This document shows positions 58,524-64,000 of a stretch of 64,000 nt of DNA, one piece after another (within the stretch, counting starts at the first letter, position 1; each line of letters starts with the position of its first letter). The DNA is from Alcaligenes faecalis. GTDB lineage: Bacteria; Pseudomonadota; Gammaproteobacteria; Burkholderiales; Burkholderiaceae_B. A program made the translations under genes and the position numbers. Below the pieces are notes generated by a model. That model worked only from the letters and a program-made list of their open reading frames with translations. It did not search any database and was not told the DNA's origin. The stretch spans positions 3,943,870-4,007,869 of the forward strand of contig NZ_CP031747.1 in the NCBI RefSeq assembly GCF_005311025.1, given 5' to 3'.

Positions 58524-59357
58524 CTAATTATCCAGTGCCTGACGTATCTGTGCGAGCCATTGGCTGGCTGCTGCAACCGCAGCCGCATCCATATCCTTTT
58601 GCTCTTTGCCAGCGTTCTCCTGCACAGCCTGTTCCATGGTCTGGATCAGCTTGGAGCCAATGACAACTGCATCCGCACTACGGGAAATAGCTTTGGCGCT
58701 TTGCGCGTCCCGAATCCCGAAACCCACTCCGACCGGAATTTTGACGTGCTGACGAATACGCTGCAAGTGGTGTTCCACATCAGCCACATCAATCTGGGCC
58801 GAACCGGTCACACCTTTCAGGGACACATAATACACATAGCCCTGCGCCAAAGCGGCTACCTTGGCAATACGCTCGTCCGTGGACGTAGGCGAGAGCAGGA
58901 AAATAGTATCCACGCCCTGCTCGGTCAGCAAACGGGTGAAATCCTCGGACTCCTCAGGTGGGTAGTCCACCGTCAGCACACCGTCCACACCCGCCTTGCC
59001 TGCCATGACAGCAAATTCAGCCTGACCGATACGCTCAATAGGATTGGCGTAACCCATCAGAACAACCGGCGTTTCCTCGTCGATCAAGCGAAACTGCTGC
59101 ACAATCTCCAGCACTTTACGCAAGCCCACACCACGGCTGATGGCACGTTCAGCCGCTTGCTGAATCACCGGGCCATCGGCAGTGGGATCAGAAAACGGTA
59201 CACCCAATTCAATGACATCTGCCCCGGCCTGACGCAAGGCATGCATCAAGGCCACGGTAGCGGGCACCGAAGGGTCTCCGGCCGTAATATAAGGCACCAG
59301 GGCACAGCGCCCGTTCAAACCTTCAAACGTCTTTTTCAGACGCACATTACTCGACAT
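58524..59357 (-). CDS. trpA: Tryptophan synthase alpha subunit
   Basis: 277-residue TIM-barrel enzyme cleaving indole-3-glycerol phosphate to indole. The catalytic Glu is in [16 protein letters not shown] (about 50) and Asp in [11 protein letters not shown] (about 130-137). [13 protein letters not shown] (about 213-225) and the C-terminal AVVIGSKLI form the phosphate site. The tail after about 255 is alanine-rich. It starts 16 nt after trpB. Confidence 0.97.
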   Translation of the reverse strand: MSSNVRLKKTFEGLNGRCALVPYITAGDPSVPATVALMHALRQAGADVIELGVPFSDPTADGPVIQQAAERAISRGVGLRKVLEIVQQFRLIDEETPVVLMGYANPIERIGQAEFAVMAGKAGVDGVLTVDYPPEESEDFTRLLTEQGVDTIFLLSPTSTDERIAKVAALAQGYVYYVSLKGVTGSAQIDVADVEHHLQRIRQHVKIPVGVGFGIRDAQSAKAISRSADAVVIGSKLIQTMEQAVQENAGKEQKDMDAAAVAAASQWLAQIRQALDN

Positions 59358-59373
59358 ATCCGTTCCCGATTGC

Positions 59374-60573
59374 TTACAGAGTCAAGCCGCCGTACTCGGC
59401 GACCGTGTGCATGTCCTTATCACCGCGACCGGACAAACTGACCAGGATGATTTTATCCTTGGGCAAAGTCGGGGCAATGCGAGCCGCATGCGCCAGCGCG
59501 TGCGAGGACTCCAGCGCGGGCATGATGCCTTCGATGCGGCAGCAATCGTGAAACGCTTTCAGGGCGTCTTCATCGGTGCAGGTGGCGTATTGCGCACGGC
59601 CACAATCTTTCAGCCAGGCGTGCTCGGGACCCACACCGGGGTAATCCAGGCCAGCCGACACCGAGTGCGTAGGCATGACGTTACCGTCATCGTCCTGCAG
59701 CACATAGGTACGGTTACCGTGCAGCACACCCACCATGCCCTTGTTCAGGGAAGCCGAGTGCTCCAGCGTATCCAGACCGCGGCCAGCCGCTTCCACTCCG
59801 ATCAGCTCCACATCCTTGTGCTCGATGTAGGGGTAGAAAATGCCCATGGCATTGGAACCACCACCCACCGACGCCAAAACGTAGTCCGGCTGACGACCGG
59901 CGTCCTGAGGCATTTGCTCCACGCACTCGTCACCGATCACGCATTGGAAGTCGCGCACCATCATCGGGTAAGGATGAGGTCCAGCCACCGTACCAATAAT
60001 GTAGAAGGTATTGCTGATATTGGTGACCCAGTCGCGCATGGCTTCGTTCAGCGCATCTTTCAGCGTGCGCGAACCGGATTCCACAGGAACGACCGTCGCA
60101 CCCAGCAACTTCATACGGTACACATTGGAAGCCTGACGGCGTACGTCTTCGCTACCCATGTAGACCACACACTCCAGACCATAGCGGGCGGCGACCGTAG
60201 CCGTTGCCACGCCGTGCTGGCCTGCACCGGTTTCAGCAATAATACGGGGCTTGCCCATGCGGCGAGCCAGCAGAATCTGACCGATACAGTTGTTGATCTT
60301 GTGTGCGCCAGTGTGATTGAGATCTTCGCGCTTGAACCAGATCTGAGCTCCACCTAGTTGCTCCGACCATCGACGGGCATGGTACACGGGGCTGGGACGA
60401 CCGACAAAATGCTTGAGTTCGTAGTGAAACTCGCGCAGAAACTCAGGATCGTTCCGATACTGTTCGTAGGCTGCTTTCAACTCGTCCAGGGCGTGGACCA
60501 GCGTTTCAGCGACAAACGAACCACCAAACTGACCAAAATGTCCATCCGGGTCGGGCAAGGTATAGGTTTTCAA
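59374..60573 (-). CDS. trpB: Tryptophan synthase beta subunit
   Basis: 399-residue PLP enzyme joining indole and serine. Lysine for PLP is in [13 protein letters not shown] (about residue 88), the Glu-containing ETGAGQHG loop follows (about 110), and the phosphate-binding GGGSNAMG lies at about 233-240. C-terminal SGRGDKDM is standard. No trpF lies upstream; relA is the next gene, 75 nt away. A TGG-rich leader peptide was not seen. Confidence 0.97.
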   Translation of the reverse strand: MKTYTLPDPDGHFGQFGGSFVAETLVHALDELKAAYEQYRNDPEFLREFHYELKHFVGRPSPVYHARRWSEQLGGAQIWFKREDLNHTGAHKINNCIGQILLARRMGKPRIIAETGAGQHGVATATVAARYGLECVVYMGSEDVRRQASNVYRMKLLGATVVPVESGSRTLKDALNEAMRDWVTNISNTFYIIGTVAGPHPYPMMVRDFQCVIGDECVEQMPQDAGRQPDYVLASVGGGSNAMGIFYPYIEHKDVELIGVEAAGRGLDTLEHSASLNKGMVGVLHGNRTYVLQDDDGNVMPTHSVSAGLDYPGVGPEHAWLKDCGRAQYATCTDEDALKAFHDCCRIEGIMPALESSHALAHAARIAPTLPKDKIILVSLSGRGDKDMHTVAEYGGLTL

Positions 60574-60648
60574 AGCTCGCTCTCTTGATTGACAAGAACA
60601 ATCGCGGGCACAACGCCCGCGAGGTTTAGGTTTACCGATTTTAGCAGT

Positions 60649-62943
60649 TCAGGACGAGTAGCGGCGGGCGCTGACGCCCGATAACTCGTTCAAGGCCGCT
60701 AAAGCCTTTTGAATTTGCTCGCCATCACGCACTTCAATAGTAAATATCATGCGCGTCAACGAGCGGCGACTCAAGGTGTTGATACCCGTTACGTTCAAAC
60801 GCAGGCGGGCAAACACCTCAGAGAGATCACGCAAGAGGCTGGGATGCTCCTGAGCCTCAATGGCCAGATCCACGGGATACTGAGTATCCCCCGTATCGCC
60901 CCAATCGACGCTAATAGCCCTTTCAGGTTGTCGATCAGCCAGTTCCTGGTAGGACTTGCAGTCGGCACGGTGTATGGACACTCCCCGGCCACGAGTCACA
61001 AAACCGGCGATCAGATCAGGGGGTGCGGGACGGCAGCAACGGGCCAGTTGCGTCATTAGCGAATCCACACCCACCACCAGCACGCCGCTTTTCCCGGTCT
61101 TGGAAACACTTTCCCGGGCCGCATCAAACACACGCTGTACGGGCTCTTCCTCCTGCACATCTTCACGGAACAAGGCATCCACCTGGCGCAGGCTGAATTC
61201 ATCCTTGGCCACGGCAACATACAGGTCATCTGCCTTGGCAAAGCCAAGCTGTTGCGCCATCTGCTCCAGGTTCACAGCCGTACGACCCAGCCGTTGCAAC
61301 TCTTTTTCGACCATGCTCTGGCCTTGGGAGATGCGCTGCTGCAATTCAATCGCGTTGAACCAGGCGCGCACCTTGGAGCGCGAGCGTGGGCTGGCCAAAA
61401 AGCCCAACTGCACGTTCAGCCAGTCACGCGATGGACCGCCGGATTTAGCCGCCACAATCTCTACCGTCTGACCAGTCGACAAGCGCGTGGACAAAGGCAC
61501 CATCTGCCCATCAACCCGCGCACCCCGGCAACGATGGCCCAGATCGGTATGCAGGTAGTAGGCAAAGTCCACCGGCGTCGCCCCCACAGGCAGCTCGATA
61601 ACCCGAGCCTGCGGCGTCAGCACATAAATATGTTCGTCTTCCTGAGCCTTCAAAGGCCTGCCAACAGCCGGTTTCTTGCTGGCAACGGGCTCTACTACCT
61701 TTTCGGAAGCCGAATCTTTGCTGCTGTCTGCTTGCAGGCCAGGCTCGGTAGCGTTCGAGGTGGACGCCTCCCTGTCCCAGGCCAGCAATTGACGCATCCA
61801 GGCGATCTTTCTATCGTCCTCACCATCGGCCACCTGCTGTCCGCCTTGGGCTCCAGCCTCCTTGTAGCGCCAGTGGGCAGCCATCCCGTATTCCGCGAAC
61901 TGGTGCATGTCGCGCGTGCGGATCTGAATTTCATAGCAGCGCCCCTGTGCATCCGCAATAACGGTATGCAGGGAGCGGTAGCCATTGGGCTTGGGCCGGG
62001 AGATGTAATCGTCAAACTCCTCGGGCACCGGCGTCCACAGCGAATGCACCACCGCCAGGGTGTGGTAGCAGCTGCGCTCGTCATCAACAATGACACGCAA
62101 GGCGCGCAGATCAAACAACTGATCGAAATCCAGATGCTTGTTGCGCATCTTGTTCCAGATACTGAAGATATGCTTGGGCCGGCCTGAAACCTCAGCCACG
62201 ATATGCTCGCGTTTCAAGGCTGCCAGCAGTTGGTCGCGCACCTGACTGATCAGGGTTTCGCGCTCTACGCGCTTGTCTTCCAGCTTACTGGCAATATTCT
62301 TGTAGACCTCGGGATTCAGAAAGCGAAAGGCCAGATCTTCCATTTCCCACTTGATCTGCCAAATCCCCAAACGATTCGCCAAGGGCGTATAAAGCTCCAG
62401 CGTTTCACGCGCAAACTCGACCGGGCAGACGGTCTTGGACTGCCGATACCAGCGCAAGGACTGCAGGCGCGACGCCAGACGCATCATCACAATGCGCAAG
62501 TCAGCGGCCATCGCCAGCAGCATCTTGCGCTTCATTTCCTTTTGATCGCCCCCGCCTGTCTGCTCCTTGGCCTGACCTGTCAACGAGCCCAGACGGTACA
62601 AGGCGCGTGAGCCACGTACCAGCGTCATGACTTCGGCACCAAAGGCTTTCTGAACCGGGTCCTGCTTGACCTCCGGCCCAGGAGCAGGAGTGACGGCCAG
62701 CAAGGCGCTGGCACGGGTTTGAGCGTCCACACCCAAGCCAGCCAAAATAAGCGCGACCTGAGCGCAATGGCTGTCCAAGGGTTCGCCGGTACTTCCGGCC
62801 AGATCCAGCAAAATAGGCCCCGCCCAGTCGGCAGCCGCCTGCAATAGCGTACGCCCTGCTTCATCCAGTCCGTGGCTGGCTTGCGCGAACCATTGAGGAT
62901 TGAAGGCCGACTCGGCCATAGGGGGAGAAGCGGTGTGATTCAT
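60649..62943 (-). CDS. relA: GTP pyrophosphokinase RelA
   Basis: 764-residue ribosome-associated (p)ppGpp synthetase of the stringent response. The N-terminal pseudo-hydrolase domain (about 40-200) lacks the HDxxED metal motif of SpoT, marking it as RelA. The synthetase domain (about 240-380) shows SGRPKHIFSIWNKM, FDLRALRVIV, PKPNGYRSLHTVI and IQIRTRDMHQFAEYGMAAHW. A low-complexity insertion (about 400-440) precedes TGS (about 447-510), then helical, CC/zinc-finger-like (CCRPAPPD) and C-terminal ACT (about 690-760) domains. A single gene unit between trpB and a divergent flavodoxin-like gene. Confidence 0.96.
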   Translation of the reverse strand: MNHTASPPMAESAFNPQWFAQASHGLDEAGRTLLQAAADWAGPILLDLAGSTGEPLDSHCAQVALILAGLGVDAQTRASALLAVTPAPGPEVKQDPVQKAFGAEVMTLVRGSRALYRLGSLTGQAKEQTGGGDQKEMKRKMLLAMAADLRIVMMRLASRLQSLRWYRQSKTVCPVEFARETLELYTPLANRLGIWQIKWEMEDLAFRFLNPEVYKNIASKLEDKRVERETLISQVRDQLLAALKREHIVAEVSGRPKHIFSIWNKMRNKHLDFDQLFDLRALRVIVDDERSCYHTLAVVHSLWTPVPEEFDDYISRPKPNGYRSLHTVIADAQGRCYEIQIRTRDMHQFAEYGMAAHWRYKEAGAQGGQQVADGEDDRKIAWMRQLLAWDREASTSNATEPGLQADSSKDSASEKVVEPVASKKPAVGRPLKAQEDEHIYVLTPQARVIELPVGATPVDFAYYLHTDLGHRCRGARVDGQMVPLSTRLSTGQTVEIVAAKSGGPSRDWLNVQLGFLASPRSRSKVRAWFNAIELQQRISQGQSMVEKELQRLGRTAVNLEQMAQQLGFAKADDLYVAVAKDEFSLRQVDALFREDVQEEEPVQRVFDAARESVSKTGKSGVLVVGVDSLMTQLARCCRPAPPDLIAGFVTRGRGVSIHRADCKSYQELADRQPERAISVDWGDTGDTQYPVDLAIEAQEHPSLLRDLSEVFARLRLNVTGINTLSRRSLTRMIFTIEVRDGEQIQKALAALNELSGVSARRYSS

Positions 62944-63026
62944 GTGGATTACGTCGATGTGGCCACTCAGCGCTGAAGTGGCTCTCTATACTGTAGACGC
63001 TAGTCTATCACCGCGAGTAAGAGCTT

Positions 63027-63545
63027 ATGAGTCTGAACACATGCCGCCAGCTTCTGTTGATTTGGCACTCCCGTACCGGCGCCGCCCGTCAACTGGCCGA
63101 ACAGGCCGAGGAAGGCGCGCTGCAGGTCCTCAAAGAACTGGGCGAGACAGAGCAGGTCTGTATCAAACGCTTGCATTGTGATCAGGTGCAAGCACAGGAT
63201 TTGCGCGATTCCCACGCCTATTTGTTCTGCGCGCCCGAGAATCTGGGCAGTCTGAGCGGTGCCATGAAAGAATGTCTGGACCGGAACTATTACGAGGTGC
63301 TGGATCAACTCAACGGGCGTCCTTATTCCGCCCTGATCAGTGCGGGTAGCGACGGACAAGGTGCGCAACGGCAACTGGAGCGGATTTGTACGGGCTGGCG
63401 GCTGGAGCTGGCCGCCCCCATCCGTATCTTCAATTTTCACGCCCAGACGCCAGAAGCCATTCTGGCTCCCAAGACCTTGAGTGAAGAGCAAATTGCCCAG
63501 GCTCGGGAAGCCGGTGGGCATCTGGCGGCACTGCTGTGTCTATGA
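63027..63545 (+). CDS. Flavodoxin-like / NADPH-dependent oxidoreductase family protein
   Basis: 172-residue protein with a flavodoxin-like fold. The first strand and phosphate loop LLLIWHSRTGAARQLAEQAEEGA (about 9-31) fit an FMN-binding site (HSRTGAA in the T/S-x-T-G-x-T position). A middle loop DSHAYLFCAPENLGSLSGAMKECLDRNYYEV (about 61-91) with AGSDGQGAQRQLERI resembles WrbA/flavodoxin_5-type proteins. Its redox partner is unknown. It is divergent from relA and is followed by a terminator. Confidence 0.85.
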   Translation: MSLNTCRQLLLIWHSRTGAARQLAEQAEEGALQVLKELGETEQVCIKRLHCDQVQAQDLRDSHAYLFCAPENLGSLSGAMKECLDRNYYEVLDQLNGRPYSALISAGSDGQGAQRQLERICTGWRLELAAPIRIFNFHAQTPEAILAPKTLSEEQIAQAREAGGHLAALLCL

Positions 63546-63575
63546 AAAAGCCCTTTGCGTGTGCAAAGGGCTTTG
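63546..63575. terminator. Bidirectional terminator
   Basis: AAAGCCCTTTGC / GCAAAGGGCTTT, a perfect 12-bp stem with a 4-nt loop, flanked by A residues and a short T stretch, directly after the flavodoxin-like gene. Confidence 0.88.
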
Positions 63576-63726
63576 ATTCAAACTTTTAGTGCTATAGCTT
63601 TATCGCTTTAAAACGATGCCGCCCGTCTGAAATCACGAGCATCACTGACTACGATGCCCTTAGCTCCCCTACCCAAGCAGCATTTGCCTCAAGCAGCAAG
63701 GACCTCAAGAAGGGAAGCCTCAAGCT

Positions 63727-64000
63727 CTAAGCCGGAGGCAGCTGAAAAACCTGCCGCAAGTAAGCCAGATACGCCGGATCATCACACATGGTCTTTTCAG
63801 GCGCATCCGAGACTTTCGCCACGGGCTGGCCATTGCAACGCACCATCTTCATGACAATCTGCAAGGGCTCATGGCCCAGGTCATTGGTCAGGTTGGTGCC
63901 TATCCCGAAAGACACCTTGCAGCGGCCTGCAAAACGCAGGGCCAGCTCAATGGCTTTGGGTATGGTCAAACCGTCAGAGAACACCAAGGTCTTGGTACGT
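63727..64000 (-). CDS. pncB: Nicotinate phosphoribosyltransferase, 3' part only
   Basis: The last ~90 codons of a gene running out of the window on the right (its 5' end). The segment [39 protein letters not shown] matches the phosphate-binding C-terminal core of PncB, which turns nicotinate into nicotinate mononucleotide for NAD salvage. [30 protein letters not shown] is also a family block. The protein ends QVFQLPPA. The internal GTG at 63987 is not the start. Confidence 0.92.
   Translation of the reverse strand, partial: RTKTLVFSDGLTIPKAIELALRFAGRCKVSFGIGTNLTNDLGHEPLQIVMKMVRCNGQPVAKVSDAPEKTMCDDPAYLAYLRQVFQLPPA

Overview
The window is an almost entirely chromosomal, housekeeping stretch of a betaproteobacterium of the order Burkholderiales. 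Gene content, gene order and protein wording (eno-ftsB next to kdsA and pyrG; fabF-rpoE-rseA-rseB-degP-lepA-lepB-rnc-era-recO; yceD-rpmF-plsX-fabHDG-acpP-fabF; a CysB-like regulator; MsrPQ; ETF-ubiquinone oxidoreductase; scoAB) fit Alcaligenaceae, most likely Alcaligenes or a close relative. That placement is inference from gene order and protein resemblance, not from a database search. No rRNA, tRNA, CRISPR array, insertion sequence or prophage gene was recognised.

Layout. 1-13 kb: the end of an unknown gene, then a minus-strand block ftsB, eno, a MarR regulator/MFS exporter pair facing a degenerate SDR gene, a DUF1330 protein, kdsA, a GLOD5-like VOC protein, pyrG, an M24 aminopeptidase P, scoB/scoA and a hotdog thioesterase. 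13-25 kb: metabolism and transport (ETF-QO, EamA exporter, acs, UMF1-type MFS, NlpC/P60 lipoprotein, a DUF2325 gene under an evident Fur box, a CysB-family regulator, mmsA with a divergent LysR regulator). 25-31 kb: lptF facing pepA-holC, a BI-1 membrane protein, serine acetyltransferase, then RarD and a PIN-domain protein at the end of the recO operon.

31-47.5 kb is one long minus-strand run joining three functional blocks: fatty-acid and phospholipid synthesis (yceD-rpmF-plsX-fabH-fabD-fabG-acpP-fabF), envelope stress (YgfX-like, rpoE, rseA, rseB, degP) and translation, secretion and RNA processing (lepA, lepB, rnc, era, recO). 47.8-53.2 kb: maf, an RsmI-like methylase and an AmpD-type lipoprotein amidase on plus; MsrQ/MsrP, a phosphoglycolate-phosphatase-like HAD protein and rluC on minus. 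53.2-57.1 kb: rne with a strong promoter, a leader of about 480 nt and an alanine/glutamate-rich tail with an 81-residue tandem duplication. 57.5-64 kb: accD, trpA, trpB, relA (minus), a flavodoxin-like gene, and the 3' end of pncB.

The most unusual non-coding object is a 223-bp near-palindrome with nested perfect stems at 57161-57383, between rne and accD. Other points worth a look are a long structured inverted repeat at 30035-30118, the rne leader, the Fur-controlled DUF2325 gene, the SDR protein lacking its catalytic tyrosine, and the PIN/rarD pair sitting where pdxJ-acpS is often found. No clearly new multi-gene defence or mobile system was found.
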